A stretch of DNA of 64,000 nt. Source: Cytophagaceae bacterium. Its GTDB lineage: Bacteria > Bacteroidota > Bacteroidia > Flavobacteriales > Flavobacteriaceae. Shown here one piece after another: positions 26,638 through 36,444 of this stretch. Position 1 is the stretch's first letter, and each line of letters begins with the position of its first letter. The position numbers and the translations under genes are program-made. The notes under the pieces were generated by a model, which was given only the letters and a program-made list of their open reading frames with translations, ran no database searches and was not told the origin of the DNA. The stretch lies in contig PALD01000045.1 in assembly GCA_002710685.1 (NCBI GenBank), positions 62,001 through 126,000 of the forward strand, in the 5' to 3' direction.

Positions 26638-27678
26638 TTATAGTGTGGCCAGTCTACTGTTGTCCAGATAGCCTGAATAGGTATTATTATACTTGACTTT
26701 TTGTTCTATACTTTCTATAATGGGCGTAGCAAAATCTGTATTGTACATTTCTCCCATAACATTTAAGCCACCTGGGCTAAAAACATTGATTTCCATGAGC
26801 TTGTCGCCCACGATGTCCAGTCCTACAAGGAACATGCCATCCTGAACCAATTTTGGCCTTACCACTTCGGCAAGTTCAAGGATTTGTTCGGTCATTGCAC
26901 TTTCACCAGGTTTTCCACCGGCATGGATATTACTGCGCACATCACCACTTTTGTTGATCCTGCGCATCATGGCATATTTACCGTCCACCTCCAGTGGCTT
27001 ACCATTCAATAAAAATAATCGGGTATCTCCTTCTTTGGCGGCGGGTAAGTATTCTTGGGCTATCACATATCCATCACGGCATATGGCATCAACGGTCTGA
27101 CTAAGGTTCTTCTCGTTGTTCTTGTCCATCAAGAAAACATTTTTACCGCCAGATCCCTGCAAGGGCTTAAGGATCATTTTGTTTTTTTGTGATTTGAAAA
27201 ACTCCCGTATTTCATCTTGATCTCTCGTAATGATGGTCTTTGGCCTCAAGATTTCAGGAAAATGTTGAAAGTACATCTTGTTGACTGCGCTAGCTAGGCT
27301 CTTAGGGTGGTTGAGTACGATGACATTGTCCTTGAGGGCAATCTCACCAAATATAAATGCCGCATTCTGGGCCCAGTCGCGTTCCCCTATTTCATCAGAG
27401 GGGTCATTGCGCAGGAATATGACGTCCAGGTCACTTGAAGAAATCTTTGAAAAATCTTCTTTTTGCAATGCTTCAAAAAAGGTTTTCCCAGTCTTGTAAT
27501 TAGTTCCCTTCACGGTTTTGCAACGGGCGGAAAGATGGCCTTCTTTTACATACGCCAGTTCGCCCACACCTATATAATAGACATCATGACCTCTTTTATA
27601 GGCTGTGTAGCCTAGTAGGTTTGTGGTGTAATTGTGTTTTTCTGTATCGTGATCGTTTATGATAAATGCAATTTTCAT
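26638..27678 (-). CDS. ATP-grasp ligase, GshB (glutathione synthetase)-like
   Basis: This 346-residue cytosolic ligase has an N-terminal pre-ATP-grasp domain (M-K-I-A-F-I-I-N-D-H-D), the ATP-grasp core with M-I-L-K-P-L-Q-G-S-G-G-K-N-V-F at about 170-184, V-I-A-Q-E-Y-L near 205, R-R-I-N-K near 236, and the metal/ATP motif E-I-N-V-F-S-P-G-G near 287. The architecture is that of glutathione synthetase, which joins an amino acid to a carboxylate. No gshA is seen nearby, and it is 14 bases downstream of a DUF1704 zincin gene in one operon, so it may modify another peptide or protein. Confidence 0.85.
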   Translation of the reverse strand: MKIAFIINDHDTEKHNYTTNLLGYTAYKRGHDVYYIGVGELAYVKEGHLSARCKTVKGTNYKTGKTFFEALQKEDFSKISSSDLDVIFLRNDPSDEIGERDWAQNAAFIFGEIALKDNVIVLNHPKSLASAVNKMYFQHFPEILRPKTIITRDQDEIREFFKSQKNKMILKPLQGSGGKNVFLMDKNNEKNLSQTVDAICRDGYVIAQEYLPAAKEGDTRLFLLNGKPLEVDGKYAMMRRINKSGDVRSNIHAGGKPGESAMTEQILELAEVVRPKLVQDGMFLVGLDIVGDKLMEINVFSPGGLNVMGEMYNTDFATPIIESIEQKVKYNNTYSGYLDNSRLATL

Positions 27679-27692
27679 GGCAGTTGTTTTTT

Positions 27693-29525
27693 TTAGTTGA
27701 TTAAATCTTTTATTTCTATCCCCTTTCTCAATTGAGCCAACCTTTCTTTTGCAGATTCGCGCTCCATAAACCTGGGTGGAAGGGGTTTTTTTACCACGTT
27801 CCTAAAAATCAATTCCTTGATAAGGGGGATGTGATTATTGTTGAACTTCCCCGAATAGAGCAGGTCCATTTCTCCACCATCCTTGATATAATCCAATAGT
27901 TCAAGTAATCCTGAGAGATAGACGGCATCCTTGGTTAAACCGCCGCCGCGGTACACCCGCATGGTGATAAAGTATGCGGTCTTAGTAGGGAAGTTGTATT
28001 CATCCTTGAGCAGGTGAAATACTTCTACAAACCCCTTGCCACGGGTCATTTTTTCCACGGCAACCACCCTGGCAGCCAGCAACCTCAAGCGGTTTTTAGT
28101 GAGTCCGCCCACAAGGTACTCAGCCAATACGGCAATACCTTCCTGTAACTTGTCATATCCTGCAAAGCCAGCGTGCATCTGTCTTAACGGTTGCATGGAT
28201 CCATTGCAAAAGGTGAGTATATGTGTGGCGACCTCGTGCTGTATGAGGGCATCCGTGCGTTTAGCATCCATGTTGAGGTCTTCGCTGATGAGCAGTTTTG
28301 ACTTTGACACCATTACCCCGGCAATGTCCGGTCTTATTTCAAGGCCCAGGTTGAGTTTCGGGAATTTTTCTTGATAATATGCTATTTCTTTTTTGGCGTA
28401 AGCCGAAAACTGATGACAGTTATATTTTTCGATTCCTGCGGTCTTTTCATTTACGGGGAAGGTCTTTAAAATATCCTGGGCAATCTGGAGCACATGGGGG
28501 GCGACACCACCATACAGGCTTTCTCCCGTAAACCGAAAGTTCTTTGAGCCCCTTTCTTCAAGCATGATGAGCTGTTTCTCTATTTCTAGCCTTTTATCGC
28601 GCAGTATGTAGGCAAGGGTGGGATCCTGTATTTGATCAATGGGCAGGTCGTACAGTTTTCTCTTGGTGACCTCTGGGTCTATAGCAATCAACCGGTATGT
28701 AAATGCGGGTGCTTCTGCAAAATGGGATTCTTCAAATTTCTTAAAGGCACTCTGGCTGTTTACGGGCGTGACACGTAATAAAAAGTCCATGGCGCTGCTT
28801 ATCTCTGCAAGTACCTTGTCAACCTGTAACGTGGGCTTGTCGAGATGGGTCTTGCCCAGCATGAGGTAATGGTCAAACGGATTTGCCGTCTGTACCCTGA
28901 TAAATTCAAATACCGCCCGTTTAATGACTTCGCTAAACCTTGAAAAAAACTTTCGGAAAAAGAGCGAGTAGATCTCATCTTCTTCCTGCTGCTCGTATAT
29001 GGTGGGTACTCCTATACCCACGATGAGGCTACCCACATCCTTTGAGGTCTCTATATCCAGTAATTGTGGTAGGTCATCTGGGCAGCGTTGTTCTCCTGCT
29101 TGCACCAGTACGCCCATACGTTGATAGATGCGCCGCATTTCTTCAAACCCTTCTTGTAACGCATTTATGGTGGCCGGTGCGCGGTCTTCAGGTCCCATGA
29201 TCCTAAAATCTGTCCTGTGGTCAGCATGTTCTGGCCATAGTTCCAGGATGAGAAAGGCATTGAGTTTTTCAACGATACCCTTGCTCAGGTTAATCAATAC
29301 ATCTTTGATGTCCGTACTTTTATCAACGATGAGATATGAACCTTGGGTTTTTACGAGCCTTGTAAAATACGGGTCTGGCGTGTGGCTAAAACGGTAAACA
29401 CATATATAGGGGAGGATCTTGTCAAAATGTATTGTCCCATTTTCGGGAAGGTTAATCGTGAAGCCTTTTTCATTTATTACGGCTTGGCAGATTTCCTGGA
29501 TAATATCTTCTTCGGTTGTGTCCAT
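27693..29525 (-). CDS. DUF1704 (QEGLA motif) zincin metalloprotease-like protein
   Basis: This 610-residue protein belongs to the family labelled 'flavohemoglobin expression-modulating QEGLA motif protein' (DUF1704). It has the zinc motif H-E-V-A-T-H at about 430-435 and the L-Q-E-G-I-A-V-L-A-E-Y motif about 30 residues later. Eukaryotic DUF1704 proteins (MATCAP) are metallo-carboxypeptidases with the same H-E-x-x-x-H. The N-terminal 200 residues resemble no domain I know. The start was set at 29525: an in-frame Met 23 codons earlier would translate through a palindromic repeat that ends immediately before this ATG. It is in an operon with the ATP-grasp gene. Confidence 0.82.
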   Translation of the reverse strand: MDTTEEDIIQEICQAVINEKGFTINLPENGTIHFDKILPYICVYRFSHTPDPYFTRLVKTQGSYLIVDKSTDIKDVLINLSKGIVEKLNAFLILELWPEHADHRTDFRIMGPEDRAPATINALQEGFEEMRRIYQRMGVLVQAGEQRCPDDLPQLLDIETSKDVGSLIVGIGVPTIYEQQEEDEIYSLFFRKFFSRFSEVIKRAVFEFIRVQTANPFDHYLMLGKTHLDKPTLQVDKVLAEISSAMDFLLRVTPVNSQSAFKKFEESHFAEAPAFTYRLIAIDPEVTKRKLYDLPIDQIQDPTLAYILRDKRLEIEKQLIMLEERGSKNFRFTGESLYGGVAPHVLQIAQDILKTFPVNEKTAGIEKYNCHQFSAYAKKEIAYYQEKFPKLNLGLEIRPDIAGVMVSKSKLLISEDLNMDAKRTDALIQHEVATHILTFCNGSMQPLRQMHAGFAGYDKLQEGIAVLAEYLVGGLTKNRLRLLAARVVAVEKMTRGKGFVEVFHLLKDEYNFPTKTAYFITMRVYRGGGLTKDAVYLSGLLELLDYIKDGGEMDLLYSGKFNNNHIPLIKELIFRNVVKKPLPPRFMERESAKERLAQLRKGIEIKDLIN

Positions 29526-29542
29526 TTTGGCTTTAAGCCAAA
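29526..29542. repeat. Interspersed palindrome, TTTGGC form, abutting a start codon
   Basis: TTTGGCTTTAAGCCAAA, a perfect odd-centred dyad, lies immediately upstream of the ATG chosen for the DUF1704 gene, where it would sit in the ribosome-binding region. Confidence 0.8.
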
Positions 29543-29717
29543 TTAGATGATTTCTAATTTTAACATATTGTCTTTCACAATAGTTTAACTGCAATGTCAG
29601 GTGGTTTAAGACAATTTTATAACCGCTGTGATGTTTTGGTCCAGATTGTGAAAAGGTGTTTGATAAGTAGCATATAAAATGAGGTCAAAATCCTTTCTAG
29701 GAGAATCATTTTAATAC

Positions 29718-29725
29718 TATTTTTG
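29718..29725 (+). promoter_or_regulatory. Candidate -7 element directly before guaA
   Basis: TATTTTTG matches TAnnTTTG and ends 3 bases before the ATG at 29729. If used, transcription would start at or next to the ATG, giving a leaderless mRNA. No -33 TTG is seen, so an upstream promoter is an alternative. Confidence 0.35.
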
Positions 29726-29728
29726 GGC

Positions 29729-31261
29729 ATGGAAAACAATGTTCTCATCCTCGATTTTGGCTCACAGTACACCCAGTTGATCGCACGTCGCGTTAGGGAA
29801 TTGAATATATTTTGTGAGATTAAGCCATATAACCACCTTCCAGAAGATCTTAACAGGTACAAGGCCGTTATCCTTTCAGGATCACCACATTCTGTACGCA
29901 GCGAGCAGGCCCCACATCCTGATTTGTCTGGGATACGCGGTAAAAAACCCCTGCTGGGCGTTTGTTACGGGGCACAATACCTTGCGCATTTTCATGGTGG
30001 CAAAGTAGGCCAGTCAAGCACGCGCGAGTATGGAAGGGCAAACTTGAACATGATAAAGGCAGGTGAAGTCTTCTTTGAAGGGGTTGAAGAAGGTAGCCAG
30101 GTGTGGATGAGCCATAGCGATACCATCAAGGAATTGCCGGCAGGTTCCATACGGCTGGCAAGTACTACAGATGTGCTCAATGCGGCCTACAGGATTGACG
30201 GTGAGGAGACCTATGCGATACAGTTTCACCCAGAGGTCTATCACAGTACTGATGGAAAAAGAATCCTACAAAATTTCCTCATTAACATCGCAGGCCTTGA
30301 ACAAACCTGGACACCAGATAGTTTTGTGGAGGCCGCAGTTGAAAAGCTCAAGGAAACCGTGGGCAATGACAAGGTCATCCTGGGGCTTTCTGGCGGGGTG
30401 GATTCATCAGTGGCCGCCATGTTGCTGCACAGGGCAATAGGCAAGCACCTGCACTGTATATTTGTAAACAACGGCTTGTTGCGCAAAAATGAATTTGAAG
30501 ATGTCCTTAAACAGTATGAAGGCATGGGCCTCAATGTAAAAGGGGTGGATGCCACAGACCGTTTTATGGATGCCCTTGCGGGAATTACAGATCCTGAGCT
30601 AAAGCGAAAGGCAATAGGCCGCGTGTTCATCGAGGTCTTTGATGATGAATCCCACAAGGTTGAAGACGCCAAGTGGCTGGGACAGGGAACCATATATCCA
30701 GATGTCATTGAATCAGTCTCTGCAACGGGCGGGCCATCAGCCACCATAAAATCGCACCATAACGTGGGCGGGCTGCCAGATTATATGAAACTTAAGGTGG
30801 TAGAGCCCCTGCGCATGCTATTTAAGGACGAAGTGCGCCGGGTAGGGGCCAGTATGGATATGAGTCCCGCATTACTGGGCAGGCATCCGTTTCCCGGGCC
30901 TGGCCTGGGTATCAGGATACTGGGCGACATCACTAAAGAAAAAGTGCGTATCTTACAGGAGGTCGATGCCATTTTTATCAACGGCCTCAGGGAATGGGGT
31001 TTATATGATAAAGTTTGGCAAGCAGGTGCCATGTTACTACCGGTAGATTCTGTAGGAGTAATGGGGGATGAGCGCACGTATGAAAAGTGTGTGGCCCTGC
31101 GTGCCGTAGAAAGTACTGACGGCATGACCGCAGACTGGGTAAATCTTCCCTATGCGTTTTTACAAAAGGTTTCAAATGATATAATAAACCGTGTAAAAGG
31201 CGTTAATAGGGTAGTATATGATATTAGTAGCAAACCACCTGCAACCATTGAGTGGGAATAG
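29729..31261 (+). CDS. guaA: GMP synthase (glutamine-hydrolysing)
   Basis: This 510-residue enzyme makes GMP from XMP. The N-terminal glutamine amidotransferase has nucleophile Cys in G-V-C-Y-G-A-Q-Y and Q-F-H-P-E-V with its His and Glu. The ATP pyrophosphatase P-loop is [10 protein letters not shown], and the C-terminal dimerisation domain ends K-P-P-A-T-I-E-W-E, as in the family. The ATG at 29729 was chosen over an in-frame TTG two codons upstream. It is divergent from the DUF1704 operon and 22 bases upstream of the LysM gene. Confidence 0.97.
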   Translation: MENNVLILDFGSQYTQLIARRVRELNIFCEIKPYNHLPEDLNRYKAVILSGSPHSVRSEQAPHPDLSGIRGKKPLLGVCYGAQYLAHFHGGKVGQSSTREYGRANLNMIKAGEVFFEGVEEGSQVWMSHSDTIKELPAGSIRLASTTDVLNAAYRIDGEETYAIQFHPEVYHSTDGKRILQNFLINIAGLEQTWTPDSFVEAAVEKLKETVGNDKVILGLSGGVDSSVAAMLLHRAIGKHLHCIFVNNGLLRKNEFEDVLKQYEGMGLNVKGVDATDRFMDALAGITDPELKRKAIGRVFIEVFDDESHKVEDAKWLGQGTIYPDVIESVSATGGPSATIKSHHNVGGLPDYMKLKVVEPLRMLFKDEVRRVGASMDMSPALLGRHPFPGPGLGIRILGDITKEKVRILQEVDAIFINGLREWGLYDKVWQAGAMLLPVDSVGVMGDERTYEKCVALRAVESTDGMTADWVNLPYAFLQKVSNDIINRVKGVNRVVYDISSKPPATIEWE

Positions 31262-31283
31262 AACACAAAAATCAAGAAGATAC

Positions 31284-33257
31284 ATGAGAAAGGTACTAGC
31301 ACTGTTCCTTTTCACACTGGTCGCATTCAGTTGCGCCACGATAGGGCAACAAACCTTCAATAGCCATAGGGTTGCACAAGGTGAAACGGTCTATGGAATA
31401 GCAAAGAAATATAATTTGACAGAGTACGAGATATACAAGCTCAACCCAGAAGCTAAAGAAGGTATCTATCCCGGTCTCGTCCTTATCCTTCCCAGTGGCC
31501 ACGCCATTGTAAATGAAGATACGTCTTATGACGAAAACAACCAGTTCATAAACCATAAGGTAAAAAAAGGGGAAACCCTATTTAGCTTGAGCAAAAAGTA
31601 TGGTGTTGCCCAAGAAGAAATAAAAAAATACAACCGCCACCTATATGCAGAGGAGCTTGAAACGGGAGAAACCATCAAGATACCACAGACAAGCACAGAA
31701 ATTACCGAGACGACCAGTAAGCCCATGGAAACCCAGCGCAAGCATGTGGTAAAGGCAAAGGAGACAAAATTTGGCCTTGCATCCATGTACGGTATAACCA
31801 TCGCAGAGCTTGAGGAACTCAACCCACAAATCAAGGAAGGCCTACAGATAGGTATGATACTCAGCGTACCAGACAAATCCTATACCCAGGATGCAACCAT
31901 AGATGATGCCGAGTATGGATTTTATGAAGTAAAGCCCAAGGAGACCATGTACAGCCTTACCAGGAGCCTTGAAGTCTCACCTGATGAACTCATGCAGTTG
32001 AACCCATCTTTAAAAGATGGCCTCAAGGCCGGGATGGTACTTAAACTTCCCAAGAAAATTTTAGAAGAAAAAGGTGTTCTGGCAAGCCAGGAAAGCAACC
32101 TGGCCAATGAACTCAATAATTTTTCGGTAAAGAATGTTGCACTTATGCTTCCCTTTAACCTGAAGCAAACTGAGATTGACTCTGCAGACATTAGGAAAAA
32201 CGTGCTCAAGAGTGATAGGTTGACCAGGATTTCACTTGATTTTTACAGCGGTGCACTCATGGCGGTAGATTCCGCGAAAGCGCAAGGAATATCTTCAAAC
32301 CTTTATATCTATGATACCGAGTATAGCCGTACTGCGGGCGATGCCACAAATGGACGAAAAATAGAAAATATCATAAGGAGCAACAATTTTCAAAAGATGG
32401 ACGTTGTCGTGGGTCCCTTGATGGGAAGCAATGTCGATAGGGCAGCAGCTGAACTGCGGGGCAATAACGTACCAGTGATATCACCACTTTCTGACAACGT
32501 GCGGCAGTCTGCAAACATCTTTAAATCGCGCCCTGCCGATGAAACCATGCGCAAGACCATGTTGCATTATATTGAGCGTGCAGGGGCTGGCAAGAACATT
32601 ATCATTGTTGCAGATTCAAAAAACTATCAGACCCGGGACAAGATAAAATCCCTTTTTCCTTCGGCCCATGTGGTGACGCCCCGTGGTGATGGGGGGGACA
32701 ACTTTATCTATGCTAACGATGTTAATGGCAAGCTTGAGGATGGCAGGGAAAACTGGATTATCCTTGAGACCGATAAAATCCCGTTGATAAGCAGTGTGAT
32801 CACGTATCTCAACACGCAACGTGATAAAAAGAACATTACCCTGATGACCACCCTTAAGGGCAATGTGTATGATAGTGACGATATCTCAAACATGGTGTTG
32901 ATGAACCTTAATTTTCATTTTCCATCCATTTCAAATGAAGGCCTTACGGCAAAATCTGAGTCTTTTGCAAAGCGATACAAGAGCCGTTATGGCGTGACGC
33001 CATCTACATATGCCACCAGGGCATTTGACGTGACCTATGATGTGTTACTTCGTCTAGCTGCCGCTGAAAACCTCTATGCCGTGGACCTTGAGGGCAAGGT
33101 TAGCGAATATGTGGAGAATAAATTCAATTATGTGCCAGAGACCTTTGGTTATGCAAATGACGCCGTATATATCATGCGCTATGGCAAAGATCTAACGCTT
33201 GAGGCAGTACCTATGCCCGTTGAAGATCCTTCGGCAATACAAACCATAAAAAATTGA
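31284..33257 (+). CDS. Exported protein with four LysM repeats and a periplasmic ligand-binding-like domain
   Basis: This 657-residue protein has a signal sequence with Cys at residue 17 (V-A-F-S-C), an imperfect lipobox. Four LysM modules follow at about 27-70, 90-135, 155-200 and 215-260, each with the G-E-T/K-E-T, S-L/G-I-A-x-x-Y/x and L-N-P pattern. From about 290 comes a type I periplasmic-binding fold (V-A-L-M-L-P-F-N, V-V-G-P-L-M-G-S-N, V-P-V-I-S-P-L-S). LysM domains bind peptidoglycan; the second domain may sense a small ligand. The start was set at the signal peptide Met. The OsmC gene begins 2 bases after its stop. Confidence 0.88.
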   Translation: MRKVLALFLFTLVAFSCATIGQQTFNSHRVAQGETVYGIAKKYNLTEYEIYKLNPEAKEGIYPGLVLILPSGHAIVNEDTSYDENNQFINHKVKKGETLFSLSKKYGVAQEEIKKYNRHLYAEELETGETIKIPQTSTEITETTSKPMETQRKHVVKAKETKFGLASMYGITIAELEELNPQIKEGLQIGMILSVPDKSYTQDATIDDAEYGFYEVKPKETMYSLTRSLEVSPDELMQLNPSLKDGLKAGMVLKLPKKILEEKGVLASQESNLANELNNFSVKNVALMLPFNLKQTEIDSADIRKNVLKSDRLTRISLDFYSGALMAVDSAKAQGISSNLYIYDTEYSRTAGDATNGRKIENIIRSNNFQKMDVVVGPLMGSNVDRAAAELRGNNVPVISPLSDNVRQSANIFKSRPADETMRKTMLHYIERAGAGKNIIIVADSKNYQTRDKIKSLFPSAHVVTPRGDGGDNFIYANDVNGKLEDGRENWIILETDKIPLISSVITYLNTQRDKKNITLMTTLKGNVYDSDDISNMVLMNLNFHFPSISNEGLTAKSESFAKRYKSRYGVTPSTYATRAFDVTYDVLLRLAAAENLYAVDLEGKVSEYVENKFNYVPETFGYANDAVYIMRYGKDLTLEAVPMPVEDPSAIQTIKN

Positions 33258-33259
33258 CC

Positions 33260-33661
33260 ATGACAAGTAAGGTAGTTTATGAGGGTGATTTGCGCACCAG
33301 GTGCACACACCTAAAATCAGGCAATACATTTATCACTGATGCCCCTGTTGATAATAATGGTAAGGGAGAGGCTTTTTCACCTACTGATACAGTTGCAACG
33401 GCCTTGGCCAGTTGTATGTTGACGGTAATGGGCATCAAGGCGCGTGACATGGACTGTGACATGACCGGTGCCAGTGCAGCAATTACCAAGACCATGGCGG
33501 CTGACCCCAGGCGTATCTCAAAGATTGAGATTCAAATTACTTTTCCCAATCCCGTGAGCGATAAGGAGAAAAAGATTCTAGAACGTGTTGCTGAGACCTG
33601 CCCGGTGCATTATAGCCTTCATCCAGATATCGAGAAGGATATCAGTTTTGTCTGGAAATAG
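33260..33661 (+). CDS. OsmC family peroxidase-like protein
   Basis: This 133-residue protein has the OsmC pattern: S-P-T-D-T-V-A-T-A-L-A-S-C-M-L-T at about 38-52 with the peroxidatic Cys, and the second Cys in A-E-T-C-P-V-H-Y-S-L near residue 114. OsmC/Ohr proteins reduce organic hydroperoxides with two Cys. The ATG at 33260 was used; a TTG 6 bases earlier overlaps the upstream stop. It is probably cotranscribed with the LysM gene. Confidence 0.9.
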   Translation: MTSKVVYEGDLRTRCTHLKSGNTFITDAPVDNNGKGEAFSPTDTVATALASCMLTVMGIKARDMDCDMTGASAAITKTMAADPRRISKIEIQITFPNPVSDKEKKILERVAETCPVHYSLHPDIEKDISFVWK

Positions 33662-33675
33662 AAAATCTGGAAGTT

Positions 33676-36357
33676 TTATTTGTTCTTTAAATAATCCTTT
33701 ACTTCCTCCATGCTTGAGTCTAGCATAGGTATAAGTTCTGGGAGCCACTTGTTTTTTATCTTGTCTATCTTTTCTTCATTCTTGGCGGCAAGTTCTATTT
33801 TTTGCAATAGTCCAGATATTTTTGTCATTCCCAGGGTCCTATAACTTGATTTTATTTTATGGGCCGTTAGGCCGGCGTTTTCAAAATCTGCCGTATTGAT
33901 TTGCTCTTTTAAAATCCTGAGGTCATCAGGTGTTTCTTCAACAAATACCTCAAGGATTGTCACGATGAACTCCTCATCACCTATGGTATTCTTAAGGTGC
34001 GACAAGTCTAGGTTTATACTATCACCACCATAATTTTGCGGTAGGCTGTTCTTGACCTTGTGATTGCTGGTAGCTTGAATGTCAGAGACACGTATATTGT
34101 TCACACAGCTTATGAGTATCTGTCTTATTTCTTCGGTCTGTATGGGTTTTGTGATATAAAAGTTCACCCCAGCTTCAAAAGCACTTTTCCTGCTTTCGTT
34201 AAAAACGTCTGCAGAGCATGCGATGATGGGGATGTTCATGTTTATGTTCCTGATAAGGCGGGTGCATTCATAGCCATTCATTTTAGGCATGTGCAGGTCC
34301 ATCAATATGATGTCGTAGGTGTTTTTCTTGAAAAGGTCAAGGGCTTCAGCACCATTTTCGGCAATGGTAATATCCAGTTTCCATTTTGAAAGTAACTGTT
34401 TTATATAAAACTGGTTGAGTTTATTGTCTTCGGCCAGCAAGACCTTAAAACCATGAAGGGATTTCTCGAGTTTTTCCATGGTCTTATCATAATCCTCCAC
34501 GACTTGAAACCCTGCAAGTTCAAAGTTGAGCTCAAATTTAAATTCTGTCCCCAGTCCTTCTATACTATCAACCTCAAGGTTTGAACCATGCAGTTCTATA
34601 AGCTGCCGGGTAATGGAAAGCCCCAGCCCGGTACCTTCACTTTTCTTTATATCTGGTGAATTTACCTGGTAAAAACTATTGAATATGTTTTCAATGTGTT
34701 GCTCGCTTATCCCTATACCTGTATCCTTGACACTAAAGAGAATGGTAATTTGCTGTTGTGTTAATTCTTTCGCTTTAAGCGAAACGGTAACCGTTCCCTT
34801 TTCTGTGAATTTTATGGCATTGCTGATGAGGTTGCCCAGGATTTGATGAAGCCTCAGGATGTCACCTATTATCATTTGTGGGATTGAGCTTTCAATGCTA
34901 AAGCCCAGTTCTATGCCCTTATCCTTCGCTTTTGGCACAAAGCCGTTCTTGACGTTCTCCAGGGATTTATACAGGTCAAATGGTGTTTTTGCCAGGGTTA
35001 TCTTACCTGCGTCAATTGCAGAGAAGTCCAGGATATCATTGACCAGTACCAGTAGGTTTTCTGCTGAAAAGTGAATGCTTTCCACATTCTTGCGTTCATC
35101 TTTTTTTGAAGAATTACCCGTCATGAGCATTTCAGAAAGTCCCAGGATAACATTTAACGGGGTCCTTATCTCGTGGCTCATGTTAGACAGGAAAACCGTT
35201 TTTGCCTTGGCTGATTTTTCTGCAATGTCCTTAGCTTCCTTGAGTTCCCGTTCAGAGATTTTCTTTTCGGTAATATCCCTCAAAAAAGCATTAAAGAGAA
35301 TCTCATCCTCATGATGTACAATGGTGACTGATATCTCCAGGTCGATTTCTTCCCCAGTTTCTTTTGTGGTGATGATTTCATGGCGTTCAGTCTCCAGTGA
35401 ATTGATATCTTGTTTTTTGGCACCCTCTACTATTTTCTTGATGAGTTGCCTGAATTCTTGAGAGCCATGCCTAAGTAGTGAGGTGTTTAAAACCTTTTGA
35501 GTCTGCCAGTCAAAGATTTTTTCACATTGCTTGTTTACATCCTTGATGACATAATCTTGATCAAAGAGCACAATACCATCCATGGCATTCTTAAGGATTG
35601 AGGTCTTGAGCTCTTCGCTTTTTTCAAGGTTCTTTTGGGTTTTTTTACGCTCTACGACCTCTGTGGTCAGCCTGGAGTTTATGGTTTCTAGACTGGATAC
35701 CTGTTGCTGGAGCATCTTGTGCATCTGCCTTTTACTGGGCAGGTCGACCATCTCTTGATTCAGGATTTCATCAGGTACGATATTAAGTGTGGCGGTAAAT
35801 GCATCCAGAAGGTAATAATTGCCAAAATGCCTTTTATACGTACCGTGATATACATTGAGCACGGCATTTTCTCCCAGGCTATCCTTGAGCCTATAAAAAA
35901 TATCCTGAGATATATCTATGAGCCTTTTACGCTGTCTGTGAACATCCTGGTTCTCATCAATATAGTCCAGGGGTTTATTGAGCTCATGATAAACACTTTT
36001 TAAAAACTCATCCTGAAAATGGCCCAGTACCCCCAGGGAACGGTCCATGGCATCTTTGAGAAGCATTCTACATAAAAGTACTTCCTGAATCTGTGATGGG
36101 AAAAATACAATCTTGAATAATGCAAGCTGTTGAAGTTCTGGGAATGTTGAACGTATATCATCATCAATATACTCCCTGTCTATAGCTTGTGAGCTTGCAT
36201 TATCAAGTATATCCTTTGAGATATGTAAGTATATCCAAGGTAATTTTTCAAGCTTTTGATCATATCTTAGCTTGTAATAGCTGTCAAGGTGTTCTTGCAG
36301 CATGCCATACTTCCTCTTCTTGGGGTGCAAGTTGAGCAGGTGCTTTATCATTTGCAT
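33676..36357 (-). CDS. Cytosolic hybrid histidine kinase (PAS-HisKA-HATPase-REC-HPt)
   Basis: This 893-residue protein has no membrane helix. In order: an unrecognised N-terminal domain (about 1-205), a coiled coil (210-250), PAS (250-365), HisKA with His395 in S-H-E-I-R-T-P-L-N, HATPase (490-615, N-box S-N-A-I-K-F, D-T-G-I-G-I, G-T-G-L-G-L), receiver with Asp687 in I-L-M-D-L-H-M-P-K-M, and a C-terminal HPt with His833 in A-H-K-I-K-S-S-Y-R. All phosphorelay residues are present. No response regulator with an output domain is adjacent. A small membrane protein gene lies 87 bases upstream on the same strand. Confidence 0.92.
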   Translation of the reverse strand: MQMIKHLLNLHPKKRKYGMLQEHLDSYYKLRYDQKLEKLPWIYLHISKDILDNASSQAIDREYIDDDIRSTFPELQQLALFKIVFFPSQIQEVLLCRMLLKDAMDRSLGVLGHFQDEFLKSVYHELNKPLDYIDENQDVHRQRKRLIDISQDIFYRLKDSLGENAVLNVYHGTYKRHFGNYYLLDAFTATLNIVPDEILNQEMVDLPSKRQMHKMLQQQVSSLETINSRLTTEVVERKKTQKNLEKSEELKTSILKNAMDGIVLFDQDYVIKDVNKQCEKIFDWQTQKVLNTSLLRHGSQEFRQLIKKIVEGAKKQDINSLETERHEIITTKETGEEIDLEISVTIVHHEDEILFNAFLRDITEKKISERELKEAKDIAEKSAKAKTVFLSNMSHEIRTPLNVILGLSEMLMTGNSSKKDERKNVESIHFSAENLLVLVNDILDFSAIDAGKITLAKTPFDLYKSLENVKNGFVPKAKDKGIELGFSIESSIPQMIIGDILRLHQILGNLISNAIKFTEKGTVTVSLKAKELTQQQITILFSVKDTGIGISEQHIENIFNSFYQVNSPDIKKSEGTGLGLSITRQLIELHGSNLEVDSIEGLGTEFKFELNFELAGFQVVEDYDKTMEKLEKSLHGFKVLLAEDNKLNQFYIKQLLSKWKLDITIAENGAEALDLFKKNTYDIILMDLHMPKMNGYECTRLIRNINMNIPIIACSADVFNESRKSAFEAGVNFYITKPIQTEEIRQILISCVNNIRVSDIQATSNHKVKNSLPQNYGGDSINLDLSHLKNTIGDEEFIVTILEVFVEETPDDLRILKEQINTADFENAGLTAHKIKSSYRTLGMTKISGLLQKIELAAKNEEKIDKIKNKWLPELIPMLDSSMEEVKDYLKNK
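34768..34784. repeat. Interspersed palindrome, TTTCGC form, inside a histidine kinase
   Basis: TTTCGCTTTAAGCGAAA, a perfect dyad in frame; it encodes S-L-K-A-K (residues 526-530) within the ATPase domain. Confidence 0.8.
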
Positions 36358-36444
36358 GATTTGCTGCTCCGTCTCGTTTTTTACCTTGAGACGTTTTTTA
36401 CCTGTGGGAAATATGGAGGAAAAAAGAGAGATAGTTGCGCTGGC

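Noticed and set aside
29594-29594. Start of the DUF1704 gene at 29594
   Set aside because: It would add 23 residues including the translated palindrome and an atypical Cys/Tyr-rich segment; the ATG at 29525 is preferred, though not proven.
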